From: an uncultured Carboxylicivirga sp.
GTDB taxonomy: Bacteria; Bacteroidota; Bacteroidia; Bacteroidales; Marinilabiliaceae
Assembly: GCF_963668385.1 (NCBI RefSeq)
Contig: NZ_OY764327.1
Span: 5,056,501-5,120,500 of the forward strand
Length of the DNA: 64,000 nucleotides
Direction of reading: 5' to 3'
The position numbers were made by a program, and so were the translations under genes. This document shows positions 1 through 8,733 of the stretch, one piece after another (positions within the stretch are counted from its first letter, which is position 1; each line of letters opens with the position of its first letter). The notes beneath the pieces are model-generated. The model was given only the letters and a program-made list of their open reading frames with translations. It did not search any database and had not been told where the DNA came from.

Positions 1-805
1 AATTAGCATGCCCCAACAACTCCTTTATCGCATTTAAATCAGCACCATTATTAAGCAAAGCTGTTGCAAATGAATGCCTAATAACATGCGGACTCTTTTT
101 TGTGACCGTAGACACTTGACTAAGATAGCGATTTACTACTCGATATACCAACTTTTGATACACCGGATTTCCTTTATCTGTAAGAAAAACGACTTTATTT
201 TTCACTTCTGGAAAACTTTGATTTCGCTTACTAATATAACTAACAAGCGACATCTTTAGTTCTCTGGTAATTGGAACAATTCTCTCTTTATTTCTCTTAC
301 CCAAAACCTTTATTACACCATTGGAAAAATCGAGTTGCGACATTTTTAATTCAACCAATTCAGATAAACGCATTCCTGTGCAATAAAATAACTCAATTAT
401 AGTTTTATTCCTCACACCTGAATAGTCTGAACCAAAATCAACATGATCTAACAACAAATCCATTTCGGTTTCTTTAACAAAAACCGGTAATCGTTTTGGT
501 ATTTTTGGAGTAGTAACTTTATCGGTCGGGTTACTTTCCAACACTTCTTCTCGAATAAGAAATCGAAATAAGACTTTTAGTGTTGAAATTTTTCGAGTAA
601 CCGTTCTGGCCGTGACGCCCTCATTGAGCATATCAATCATCCACTGGCGAATGATTTTTGAAGTAACTTTTTGCCAATTGTCGATTTCTTGCATTGCAAG
701 ATAATCACAAAACTGACTTACATCATTTCTGTACGCAGTTAGAGTATGTATCGAACTACGCTTTTCAAATTCCAGATATTTATAAAATGAATTAATATTT
801 TGCAT
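1..805 (-). CDS. xerC: Tyrosine recombinase XerC/XerD family, 3' end off the window
   Basis: Site-specific recombinase of the integrase/Xer family, which resolves chromosome dimers in the cytoplasm. The reading frame opens at ATG 803-805 and stays open to base 1, giving 268 codons. An N-terminal SAM-like core-binding domain (about residues 1-95) precedes the catalytic domain. Visible catalytic residues are Arg146 in CTGMRLSEL, Lys170 in LGKRNKER, His240-x-x-Arg243 in HVIRHSFAT and His266 in LLGHAN. The tyrosine nucleophile, expected about ten residues later, lies outside the window. Length fits the roughly 300-residue Xer family. It sits just downstream of rpsU on the same strand, a pairing common in Bacteroidota, so a housekeeping Xer is more likely than a phage integrase. 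XerC versus XerD cannot be settled here. Confidence 0.9.
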   Translation of the reverse strand, partial: MQNINSFYKYLEFEKRSSIHTLTAYRNDVSQFCDYLAMQEIDNWQKVTSKIIRQWMIDMLNEGVTARTVTRKISTLKVLFRFLIREEVLESNPTDKVTTPKIPKRLPVFVKETEMDLLLDHVDFGSDYSGVRNKTIIELFYCTGMRLSELVELKMSQLDFSNGVIKVLGKRNKERIVPITRELKMSLVSYISKRNQSFPEVKNKVVFLTDKGNPVYQKLVYRVVNRYLSQVSTVTKKSPHVIRHSFATALLNNGADLNAIKELLGHAN

Positions 806-885
806 CAACAGAGGGAGCCTTTTTACGCTCTAACGAATATACGAAAAAATCAGCAATAAACCGACACCCTCTTCCGCAAAAATAT

Positions 886-1077
886 TTATTCAGCCTCGCG
901 CTGCAATTGCTCAATATATGCAGCTTTCTTAACCTCTTCTCTTCTAATAACAGAAGGCTTAGTAAATGCTTGACGAGATCTTAACTCACGCATTGTACCT
1001 GTTTTTTCAAATTTTCTTTTGAACTTCTTTAAGGCTCTTTCAATGTTTTCGCCTTCTTTGATTGGAATAACTATCAT
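886..1077 (-). CDS. rpsU: 30S ribosomal protein S21
   Basis: Small basic protein of the 30S subunit. The 63-residue product starts MIVIPIKEGENIERALKKFK and continues with the lysine/arginine-rich helix and the typical RELRSRQAFTKPS segment; length is normal for the family. It is preceded by a very good promoter (1109-1139) and followed 80 bp downstream by the Xer recombinase on the same strand, so the two are probably co-transcribed. Confidence 0.95.
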   Translation of the reverse strand: MIVIPIKEGENIERALKKFKRKFEKTGTMRELRSRQAFTKPSVIRREEVKKAAYIEQLQREAE

Positions 1078-1108
1078 AACGCTTTCTTTAATTTTTTATT
1101 TTAGGCTG

Positions 1109-1139
1109 CAAAAGTACCTATTAAATTGCAAAAAATCAA
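1109..1139 (-). promoter_or_regulatory. Bacteroidota-type promoter of rpsU
   Basis: On the minus strand, TTGA (1136-1139) and TACTTTTG (1109-1116) are separated by 19 bases. This matches the Bacteroidota sigma-ABfr pattern TTTG-N19-TAnnTTTG, with a perfect -7 element. It lies about 30 bp before the rpsU start codon. The same two elements with the same spacing occur before gapA. Confidence 0.7.
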
Positions 1140-1251
1140 TCTTCTCGGAAGCATTTACTATACACCTTGAAATTTTGCAGGTGCAAAGAAAAGGAAGTTT
1201 AATGATTACAACAAATTTTACAACCCTTTTTTAGCAGTTTTTAATACACTT

Positions 1252-2307
1252 TTATTCTTTATCGATAAAATACCTTCTAATCCTGTTCATATCAGCATCA
1301 CGGAATGATTCAAATTCAATAATTTCACTTAAACTAACTTCCGACTTCTTCCTGTTTTCATAAATATCTTTAGCCTGATAAAAATTCATATAGGGATGAT
1401 TTTTCATTCGCCTTAAACTAGACCTATTAATATTAATTTTTTGCACCAACAGTGTATCTATAATAATATACGACTTATTATCAGCAAGAACAATAGGCGA
1501 AATACCTTCTACTTCGTTAAGCTGATTAAGATCATAAAATCCACCTAATCGATTTCGATAATACACAATTCGCCTTGACAACACCTTCCCCACTCCTTTC
1601 AACAAAGCCAACTCAGCCGTATCGGCGGAATTCAATTCAATCTGAAATTCATCCGCCACTACCCGATTCGTTTGCTTTTTAAACAACAATGTATCTTTTA
1701 TCCCATTCCATCGCTCCCAATCGCAACCTCGCAACAAATCAACATCTACCCTTTGATTAAAATAGTACGATCTTTTCAAATCTATAATATCTTCAACTAC
1801 TGCTTGATTTATTTTTAACTTCATCAACTGAGCAGAATCCTTCATATTAAGATCAATCCTATACTTAAATCCAGTATTTGTTTCTACTGGTTGATATCTC
1901 TTTTGATTATTTGAAGGATAAACTATATATGGTTTGATCTTTTGAAGATGATTGGAATCCATACCATAAACCTGAGAGAGTTTTTCAAAGCTTCGAATTA
2001 CTCCTCCAGCATTTCGATACTTTAATAAGTTACCCGCAGCATATTTCGAAAATCCCAAACTCAATAGTTCATCTTCCGAAACTGAATTAGGATTGAAAGT
2101 GAAGAATTCTATATCGGAATTCTTCTTGGAGTTAATACTCGTGTTTTGCACTATACTATCAACCCAAGCTTGTAAATCAGCATTTGCTTCGTGCTTAACA
2201 AAAGTAGGTTTTATAAACAAAAACACTATCAATAATAACAAAAGAAGGAACAGACTAAACATGCTAGTCTGTTCCTTTTTGCTTAATGTAAGAAAATCTC
2301 GCCACAT
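1252..2307 (-). CDS. Membrane-anchored helix-hairpin-helix (ComEA-like) protein
   Basis: Probable DNA-binding protein of 351 residues. One transmembrane helix (about residues 17-35, a leucine-rich run) is followed by a long soluble part carrying at least three helix-hairpin-helix units. They lie near residues 65-125 (SLGFSKYAAGNLLKYRNAGG), 225-285 (LKGVGKVLSRRIVYYRNRLGG) and 290-350. The second fits the ComEA-type HhH consensus best. ComEA-like proteins bind DNA during uptake, but Bacteroidota commonly carry such multi-HhH proteins with no proven competence role, so the function is inferred. It begins about 50 bp past the stop of the symporter gene and may share its transcript. Confidence 0.75.
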   Translation of the reverse strand: MWRDFLTLSKKEQTSMFSLFLLLLLLIVFLFIKPTFVKHEANADLQAWVDSIVQNTSINSKKNSDIEFFTFNPNSVSEDELLSLGFSKYAAGNLLKYRNAGGVIRSFEKLSQVYGMDSNHLQKIKPYIVYPSNNQKRYQPVETNTGFKYRIDLNMKDSAQLMKLKINQAVVEDIIDLKRSYYFNQRVDVDLLRGCDWERWNGIKDTLLFKKQTNRVVADEFQIELNSADTAELALLKGVGKVLSRRIVYYRNRLGGFYDLNQLNEVEGISPIVLADNKSYIIIDTLLVQKININRSSLRRMKNHPYMNFYQAKDIYENRKKSEVSLSEIIEFESFRDADMNRIRRYFIDKE

Positions 2308-2357
2308 AGAACAGTTATTAAAGCCTCACTTTCACCGTTCATCCCTACATGGCTTAT

Positions 2358-3674
2358 TTATATAATACCTACGCCATTTAAAAATACTAATCCAATAGCA
2401 ATAGGTGCAACAAATTTCAAAATCACAATTAATAAGCCAGTCATACGAACTTTACCTCCATGAGCCGACAATTCATCCTTAACAGTTAGTTTACCTAATA
2501 CCCAACCTACGAAAATAGAAATTAAAATTCCACCTAATGGCAATAAAATATTAGATGAAGTTTTATCAAAGAAGTTAAACATATCTGAACTATACACTGC
2601 CAATAGGCCAAACACAGTAATGGAAATAGTCGCAACAATGGTTGCTACACTGCGTTTCATACCTAATTCTTCGGCAAAATAAGCAACCACAACTTCAAGC
2701 AAAGAAACAGAAGATGTTAATGCAGCAATAACTAATAATATAAAGAAGGCTACCGAAAAGAAATAACCGCCTGCCATATTTGCAAACACTCTTGGCAAAG
2801 TTTCAAAAACTAAACCTGGTCCAGCTGTTGGATCAATACCAAAAGCAAAAACAGCAGGAAAAATAGCTACCCCAGCCAATACAGCAATTAACGTATCAGC
2901 CATAGAAACAGAAACTGAAGTTTCAAATAAGTTCTCTTTTTTCTGAATATATGAGCCATAGGTAGCAATAACTCCCATTCCTATACTTAATGAGAAAAAA
3001 GCCTGACCAAGTGCTTCTAAAATTACTTTACCTGTTACTTTTGAAAAATCAGGCTTAAACAAAAAGGCAAAACCTTCGCTGGCACCATCTAAAGATGCTG
3101 ATTTAACACATAATACAACTATTATAACAAATAAAATAGGCATTAAAATTTTAGTATATCGTTCAATACCCTTTTTTACTCCACCTATTACAATTGCTCC
3201 GGTTAAAAACATAAAAATAACCATCCAAATAACAGGACCTGTACTCGACTCAGAAAACTCTTTAAAGAAAGAAGATAATTTTTCGGGAGACATACTCAAT
3301 AAATTATTACCCACAGCTAGATAGGTATACTCCAATGTCCATCCAGCCACTACCGAGTAAAAAGCAAGGATCATAAAGGCTGCCGCCACTCCCATTATTC
3401 CAACAATTATAAAAAATGGTTGTTTAGGTGCTAAGGCTTTAAAAGCACCAAAAACATTTTTTTGAGCTCTTCGTCCAATAAGTAGTTCTGATAGCATCAC
3501 CGGTATTCCAATAGCCAGGATGAATAATATATAAACTAACAAAAAGGCTCCTCCTCCATTTTCACCTACTACGTATGGAAACCTCCAAATATTACCCAAT
3601 CCAACAGCCGAACCTGCCGCTGCAGCGATCACACCAAACTTCCCAGTAAAGCTATCTCTTGTATCGATACTCAT
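2358..3674 (-). CDS. Neurotransmitter:sodium symporter (NSS/SLC6) family transporter
   Basis: Inner-membrane secondary transporter that couples sodium entry to uptake of amino acids or related amines. The N-terminus carries the family signature GSAVGLGNIWRFPY (residues 21-34), the unwound TM1 that holds sodium and substrate. I count about eleven hydrophobic helices over 438 residues; the eleven-helix form is the usual bacterial variant (as in Tyt1 and MhsT). TM6 contains the small-residue stretch SLSIGMGVIATYGSY. Substrate cannot be read from sequence, though hydrophobic or aromatic amino acids are typical. The gene starts just below the fbaA terminator and seems to have its own promoter. Confidence 0.9.
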   Translation of the reverse strand: MSIDTRDSFTGKFGVIAAAAGSAVGLGNIWRFPYVVGENGGGAFLLVYILFILAIGIPVMLSELLIGRRAQKNVFGAFKALAPKQPFFIIVGIMGVAAAFMILAFYSVVAGWTLEYTYLAVGNNLLSMSPEKLSSFFKEFSESSTGPVIWMVIFMFLTGAIVIGGVKKGIERYTKILMPILFVIIVVLCVKSASLDGASEGFAFLFKPDFSKVTGKVILEALGQAFFSLSIGMGVIATYGSYIQKKENLFETSVSVSMADTLIAVLAGVAIFPAVFAFGIDPTAGPGLVFETLPRVFANMAGGYFFSVAFFILLVIAALTSSVSLLEVVVAYFAEELGMKRSVATIVATISITVFGLLAVYSSDMFNFFDKTSSNILLPLGGILISIFVGWVLGKLTVKDELSAHGGKVRMTGLLIVILKFVAPIAIGLVFLNGVGII

Positions 3675-3708
3675 CTTATTATAATGTTAGAATTTAAAAA
3701 ACGACAAT

Positions 3709-3745
3709 AAAAAAGAGGCACAAGATACAAAACCCGTGCCTCTTT
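3709..3745 (-). terminator. Rho-independent terminator after the class IIA aldolase
   Basis: Inverted arms AAAGAGGCAC (3712-3721) and GTGCCTCTTT (3736-3745) are followed on the minus strand by a U-rich run. It sits 23 bp past the aldolase stop codon and before the symporter start. Confidence 0.8.
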
Positions 3746-3767
3746 CATGTATAAGTTTCTTAAAATA

Positions 3768-4844
3768 TTATAAACGATCTATACAGTTAAGATCTTCAAA
3801 AGCAACTTTTAAACGATCAACTAAAGTAACCTGTCCTGCACGTAACCAAACGCGAGGGTCATAATATTTTTTATTTGGTTTATCCTCTCCATCAGGATTA
3901 CCAATTTGTCCTTGAAGGTAATCGTGGTTTTCAGCTTCGAATTTACGAACACCTTCCCAAGTTGCCCATTGAGTATCGGTATCGATGTTCATTTTAATTA
4001 CACCGTAGCTAATTGCTTCACGAATTTCTTCTAATGTAGAACCTGATCCACCGTGGAATACAAAGTTAACTGGCTTTTCAGCTGTTTTGTATTTGTCTTG
4101 GATGAATTTTTGAGAAGCATCTAAGATAGATGGCTTCAATACTACGTTACCTGGTTTGTAAACACCGTGTACGTTACCAAATGAAGCAGCAATAGTGAAG
4201 TTTGGAGAAATTTTCAACAACTCTTCGTATGCAAAAGCAACTTCTTCTGGTTGAGTGTAAAGTAATGCATTGTCAACATCTGAGTTATCTACACCATCTT
4301 CTTCACCACCAGTGATACCTAATTCAATCTCTAAAGTCATACCCATTTTACTCATACGAGTTAAGTACTTTTTACAGATTTCGATATTTTCTTCCAATGG
4401 TTCTTCAGAAAGATCTAACATGTGAGAGCTGAATAAAGGCTTACCTGTTTCAGCAAAATGTTTTTCACTTGCATCTAACAATCCGTCAATCCAAGGTAAT
4501 AATTTTTTAGCAGCGTGGTCGGTGTGCAAAATAACAGGTACACCGTAAGCTTCTGCTAAAGTATGAACGTGTTTTGCGGCTGAAATAGCACCTAAAACCT
4601 GAGCTTCTTGCCCATCAAGTTTTAATCCTTTACCAGCAAAGAAAGCAGCACCACCATTAGATAACTGAATCATCACTGGTGAATTGACCACTTTTGCAGC
4701 TTCTAATATACCATTAACAGAATCAGTTCCTACAACATTAACTGCAGGCATTGCAAATCCTTCAGCTTTTGCTACTGCAAACAATTTACTTACGTCGTCG
4801 CCAGTTACTACACCTGGTTTTACCACGTCTAAAACTTTTCCCAT
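3768..4844 (-). CDS. fbaA: Class II fructose-bisphosphate aldolase (class IIA, FbaA type)
   Basis: Zinc-dependent aldolase that cleaves fructose 1,6-bisphosphate into glyceraldehyde 3-phosphate and dihydroxyacetone phosphate in the cytoplasm, or runs the reverse in gluconeogenesis. At 358 residues it matches the Escherichia coli FbaA length. The key residues fall at the same positions: Asp109-His110 in LHTDHAAKKLLPWID, His226 in GNVHGVYKPG and His264 in FHGGSGST. It is transcribed away from a second, distantly related class II aldolase (5202-6197), which suggests division of labour or use under different conditions. A -7 element (4881-4888) lies about 37 bp upstream. Confidence 0.93.
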   Translation of the reverse strand: MGKVLDVVKPGVVTGDDVSKLFAVAKAEGFAMPAVNVVGTDSVNGILEAAKVVNSPVMIQLSNGGAAFFAGKGLKLDGQEAQVLGAISAAKHVHTLAEAYGVPVILHTDHAAKKLLPWIDGLLDASEKHFAETGKPLFSSHMLDLSEEPLEENIEICKKYLTRMSKMGMTLEIELGITGGEEDGVDNSDVDNALLYTQPEEVAFAYEELLKISPNFTIAASFGNVHGVYKPGNVVLKPSILDASQKFIQDKYKTAEKPVNFVFHGGSGSTLEEIREAISYGVIKMNIDTDTQWATWEGVRKFEAENHDYLQGQIGNPDGEDKPNKKYYDPRVWLRAGQVTLVDRLKVAFEDLNCIDRL

Positions 4845-4880
4845 AATTCAAATATTGAAATTAGAATAAATAATTAATCA

Positions 4881-4888
4881 CAAATTTA
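4881..4888 (-). promoter_or_regulatory. Candidate -7 element for fbaA
   Basis: TAAATTTG on the minus strand fits TAnnTTTG exactly. No good TTTG is seen 19 bases upstream, so only the -7 half is supported. It would give a leader of about 30 bases. Confidence 0.35.
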
Positions 4889-5058
4889 AAGTTTATCTTT
4901 CATCATTTCATTAAAAATGACTCAAGATTTCCTTAAGAATATTGAACCGGTAAAGTTACTAAATGTTTATCGCTAATCAGAATTTCTTACCTCTTTATTT
5001 AGAATGAAGAAAAATATCTTTAAATAATATAAAATACAACAAACTGAGCTTTCAAGAA

Positions 5059-5089
5059 TTGGATAACATAATAGGAATGTTTACTTTTG
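5059..5089 (+). promoter_or_regulatory. Bacteroidota-type promoter of the second aldolase
   Basis: TTGG (5059-5062) and TACTTTTG (5082-5089) are separated by 19 bases. The predicted start lies near 5096, leaving a leader of about 105 bases before the ATG at 5202. The rest of the 357-bp gap between the two aldolases holds the fbaA upstream region and the leader hairpin described separately. Confidence 0.65.
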
Positions 5090-5124
5090 CCGCCTCAAAC
5101 TTACACTCAAACAACAAATGTAGT

Positions 5125-5166
5125 CACCTTGATTACAATTCAAAACTAAACAAGGTGTTTTTATTT
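5125..5166 (+). promoter_or_regulatory. Terminator-like hairpin in the aldolase leader
   Basis: CACCTTG (5125-5131) pairs with CAAGGTG (5151-5157) and is followed at once by TTTTTATTTT. This looks like a weak intrinsic terminator inside the 5' untranslated region, between promoter and start codon. It could act as an attenuator, or release a short leader RNA of about 70 bases. No known riboswitch fold was recognised. Confidence 0.45.
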
Positions 5167-5201
5167 TAAATTTATTAATCACAATTTATAAATTCAGACA
5201 A

Positions 5202-6197
5202 ATGGCAATTAATTACAAAGAACTAGGGCTTTCAAGTACGCCTGAATTGTTCAAAAAAGCAGTTGCTGGCGGATATGCTATTCCTGCCTACAATTTCAAC
5301 AACCTTGAGCAAATGCAAGCAATCATCCAGGCTTGTGTTGAAACAAAATCACCAGTTATCTTACAAGTTTCTGCAGGAGCAAGAAAATATGCTAATGCAA
5401 CCTTGTTAAGAAACATGGCTAAAGGTGCTGTTGAGTATGCTAAAGAATTGGGTTACGAAATTCCTGTTGTTCTTCACCTTGATCATGGTGATACTTTCGA
5501 ACTTTGTAAAGATTGTATCGACAATGGTTTCTCTTCTGTAATGATTGATGGATCGCACCACTCATACGAGGAAAATGTTACTTTAACGAAAAAGGTGGTT
5601 GAATACGCACACGCTCATGGCGTTGCTGTTGAAGGCGAATTAGGTGTATTAGCAGGTGTTGAAGATGATGTTGTTGCTGAAGAATCAACTTACACAAGAC
5701 CTGAAGAGGTAGAAGATTTTGTTAAGAGAACTGGTGTTGATTCATTAGCTATCTCTATTGGTACGTCTCACGGAGCTCACAAATTTACTCCTGAGCAATG
5801 TACTAAAAATGAAGACGGAGTTTTAGTTCCTCCTCCATTGAAATTCGATATCTTAGAAGAAATCGAAAAAAGAATTCCTGGATTCCCTATCGTTCTTCAT
5901 GGTTCTTCATCAGTACCACAAGAGCACGTTGCTACTATCAACGAGTTTGGTGGAGCATTAAAAGCTGCTATTGGTATTCCTGAAGAGCAATTACGTAAAG
6001 CTGCAAAATCAGCTGTATGTAAAATTAACATCGACTCAGATGGTCGTTTAGCAATGACAGCTGCTATTCGTAAAGTATTAGCAGAAAATCCAGCTGAATT
6101 CGACCCTCGTAAATACATCGGTCCTGCTCGTGATTTATTAAAAGATCTTTACATGCAGAAAAACATCAACGTATTAGGTTCGGCTGACAAAGCTTAA
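5202..6197 (+). CDS. fba: Class II fructose-bisphosphate aldolase (second subtype)
   Basis: A second metal-dependent aldolase of 331 residues. It keeps the fold signatures of class II enzymes: Asp94-His95 in VVLHLDHGDTFE, the loop MIDGSHHSYEEN (115-126) and metal ligands His190 (GTSHGAHKF) and His233 (VLHGSSSVP). It shares little local sequence with the neighbouring FbaA and resembles the class IIB-like aldolases common in Bacteroidales. Fructose 1,6-bisphosphate is the likely substrate; tagatose bisphosphate is the main alternative. Strong promoter, long leader and a strong terminator suggest high, single-gene expression, in keeping with a main glycolytic enzyme. Confidence 0.9.
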   Translation: MAINYKELGLSSTPELFKKAVAGGYAIPAYNFNNLEQMQAIIQACVETKSPVILQVSAGARKYANATLLRNMAKGAVEYAKELGYEIPVVLHLDHGDTFELCKDCIDNGFSSVMIDGSHHSYEENVTLTKKVVEYAHAHGVAVEGELGVLAGVEDDVVAEESTYTRPEEVEDFVKRTGVDSLAISIGTSHGAHKFTPEQCTKNEDGVLVPPPLKFDILEEIEKRIPGFPIVLHGSSSVPQEHVATINEFGGALKAAIGIPEEQLRKAAKSAVCKINIDSDGRLAMTAAIRKVLAENPAEFDPRKYIGPARDLLKDLYMQKNINVLGSADKA

Positions 6198-6216
6198 TCA
6201 AGTTGAAAAAAATTAA

Positions 6217-6246
6217 AAGGAGGCTCTGTAAAGGCCTCCTTTTTTT
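6217..6246 (+). terminator. Rho-independent terminator after fba
   Basis: AAGGAGGC (6217-6224) pairs with GCCTCCTT (6234-6241) and a T run follows. An A run before the stem could let it also serve the convergent tamL gene. Confidence 0.85.
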
Positions 6247-6256
6247 ATCTTCAATT

Positions 6257-8599
6257 TTAGAACGGATATCCAATAGCAAAATTAAATGCTGTATCATCCC
6301 AGGTAAGAGCTCTTCTACCTATAATCCATCTTTGGCCCGATGGTAGCGAAGGATCTCTTCCTTTAACACCCATATCTAAACGAAATACGAAGTAGTTAAA
6401 ATCCAAACGTACTCCTGTGCCCACTCCTACAGCCAGTTGCTTATAAAACTGGTTAAAATGAAACAAACCATTTGCATCCCTTGCTTCATCTCCTGTACTG
6501 GTAATGTCCCAAATATTACCTACATCCATAAATAAAGCTCCTTCGAGCAACCAAAACAATTTAAATCGATACTCAGCATTGAATTCCAGCTTTATATCGG
6601 CTGTCATATTGTAATAATTAATCACTTCTTCTTTATGCGAACCGGGCCCCAAGCCTCTAACAGGCCATGCTCTGATACTATTAGCACCTCCTGCAAAATA
6701 CTGTTTAACAAATGGCATTGTTTGCGAGTTTCCATAAGGACAAGCAACGCCTGCAAAAAACCGATAAGCAAAAGAGTTTATCCTATTCACGTTAAAATGG
6801 TAACGCAAATCAACATCTGTTTTAACATATTGAGCATATCTGATTCCCAATAATTCTTTATACTCTTTATCACTTTCGAAATTAAAGAGATTGGTTAATC
6901 CGTTAAGCACATTACCTGCGACTTCAACATTGGTTTGAAAATACCAGTTATGTCTTTCTCCCGGCACAATCTGATCGTTATAGATATAAGAATACGAAGT
7001 ACTACTTATCAACTGATCCTGATAACTATACAATAAATAAGTATCTTTTATTCGATCGTAAAATGTTGAATTGATAAAAGGTACATTAATTAAACTTAGC
7101 TCAAATGGAGATAAAAAATGAGTAACCATCGGGTTTGATCTCCAATTATATCCTAATCGACCATTTATAATAATACGCGTATAATCAGGGCGACGCTGAT
7201 AGTTATAAGCTGCAGAAATACTTGTACGTGGGTTGTATCTCTTTCTGAAACTCTCAATTTTAAACGGCACCACAAATTTTGGAATAGATAACGAAACATC
7301 AGTACCTATTTCAAAGGTATTAAAGCGTCCGCCTTCAACCTGCGTTTGTGTTTCGGTGGCTGTTCTGATTCCAAAATCGAGCACTTCGCCACCACGGGCA
7401 ATGTTCTTATGTTTATATTTAAAACTTCCTGCAGCCCCTAGATTACCCGATGAGTTGGTTCCTTCAATTTCGAAGGTATAACTCTGTATTTTCGATGCCG
7501 ATAACTGAATAAGACAATCGAGCAATTGATTTCCATCTTCATCCATTTCTTCTTCGGCTACTCTAAAACGAATATTTATAAAACGAAATAGCTGAATATC
7601 GGACAAAAGATTCTGAGTTTTACTTACCAATTCTTCGTTATAAAACTGGCCCGGAAATATATAATTCGAGTTTATTAAAACATCGGCTCTAAAATGCAAA
7701 TCCTTATTAAATAAAATATGGCAACCTTCGTACGTTAAGGTATCGAACTGCTGAAAATAGGTTTCCTTCTCCTCCAAAGCCGCCTGTGCATCGTACCCCA
7801 CAATAAAAAACACATCTTTTATCTTTGATTTTCGATGATTAAAAGTGGTATCTCTATCATTATCGATGGCATATCGGTTGTTGGTAATAATCAATGAATC
7901 GTTAACACTGTAATTATTTAAAGTACTATCAGCCCAATAATAAATGTAATCTTTTCTAAAATCGTAATATCCTTCTTTACGAATCTTTCGGGTAATTCGC
8001 TCACGCTCTTTATCGTGCATGGTAGCATCAAATGGTTTACCTTTTTTTAGCAAACTTTTGGTAGTATCAGCATAAACCAACTCTCGTAAGTTGGGATCAT
8101 CAATACGATACGAAACATTGTTTAAGCTATATCTTTGGCCCGGATCGATGCTATACCGCACCCTCACTTTTTTATCAGATGTTTGAATAACCGTGTCTGT
8201 AACCTGCGCATTAAAATATCCCTTGTTCCTGAGATAAAGACCTAACTGTTCGTTCGATTTTAATTTTAAAACCTCATCGTACAAAACAGGCTCTTCTCCA
8301 ATACGACGCAACCACTTATTGAATCCTTTGTTTCCATCGCGTCCCGAAAGATTATACAATCCCAGGTGAAATCGCCAAAATCCCAGTATTTTAATATTTC
8401 CCTTCTGACGTAAATATCCTTTTAATTCTTCTTGCGATAAATCTTTAGCTGAATTATCTATTTCAACTTTATTTAGCAGGTAAGAACCTTCGGGAACATA
8501 TTTAGTTGTGCTACACCCCCAGATAAAAATCAGGAAGATAAAAACACCGAGCTTATATATTTTATATCCGGCTTTTGCTGCCGGCGTTAAATATTTCAT
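6257..8599 (-). CDS. tamL: TamL-like lipoprotein of the BamA/TamA outer-membrane family
   Basis: Omp85-superfamily outer-membrane assembly protein of 780 residues. The N-terminus has a basic stretch, a hydrophobic segment and a lipobox ending at Cys29 (FIWGCSTTKYVPEG), the lipoprotein form found in Bacteroidota. POTRA-like regions cover about residues 35-400. The C-terminal half is a 16-strand-type beta barrel with the surface antigen segment YFAGGANSIRAWPVRGLGPG and a phenylalanine-terminated last strand (FNFAIGYPF). An earlier TTG at 8614 would add five residues. I prefer the ATG at 8599, which is preceded by a purine-rich GAGAAGAG. No tamB partner is adjacent. Confidence 0.85.
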   Translation of the reverse strand: MKYLTPAAKAGYKIYKLGVFIFLIFIWGCSTTKYVPEGSYLLNKVEIDNSAKDLSQEELKGYLRQKGNIKILGFWRFHLGLYNLSGRDGNKGFNKWLRRIGEEPVLYDEVLKLKSNEQLGLYLRNKGYFNAQVTDTVIQTSDKKVRVRYSIDPGQRYSLNNVSYRIDDPNLRELVYADTTKSLLKKGKPFDATMHDKERERITRKIRKEGYYDFRKDYIYYWADSTLNNYSVNDSLIITNNRYAIDNDRDTTFNHRKSKIKDVFFIVGYDAQAALEEKETYFQQFDTLTYEGCHILFNKDLHFRADVLINSNYIFPGQFYNEELVSKTQNLLSDIQLFRFINIRFRVAEEEMDEDGNQLLDCLIQLSASKIQSYTFEIEGTNSSGNLGAAGSFKYKHKNIARGGEVLDFGIRTATETQTQVEGGRFNTFEIGTDVSLSIPKFVVPFKIESFRKRYNPRTSISAAYNYQRRPDYTRIIINGRLGYNWRSNPMVTHFLSPFELSLINVPFINSTFYDRIKDTYLLYSYQDQLISSTSYSYIYNDQIVPGERHNWYFQTNVEVAGNVLNGLTNLFNFESDKEYKELLGIRYAQYVKTDVDLRYHFNVNRINSFAYRFFAGVACPYGNSQTMPFVKQYFAGGANSIRAWPVRGLGPGSHKEEVINYYNMTADIKLEFNAEYRFKLFWLLEGALFMDVGNIWDITSTGDEARDANGLFHFNQFYKQLAVGVGTGVRLDFNYFVFRLDMGVKGRDPSLPSGQRWIIGRRALTWDDTAFNFAIGYPF

Positions 8600-8733
8600 T
8601 AACACTCTTCTCAATTCTATTATAATAGGTGATATCCCACTAAAAAGTGGATGATTGAAACAAACTTTGGATAAAGATATTTAATTCGGTTGATAAGCTC
8701 TAACTTTACGGCCAACATTCATCAATTTTAGTT

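Noticed and set aside
1-805. Integrase of a phage or integrative element
   Set aside because: Length, motif spacing and the position next to rpsU fit a chromosomal Xer protein; no attachment site or phage gene is visible.
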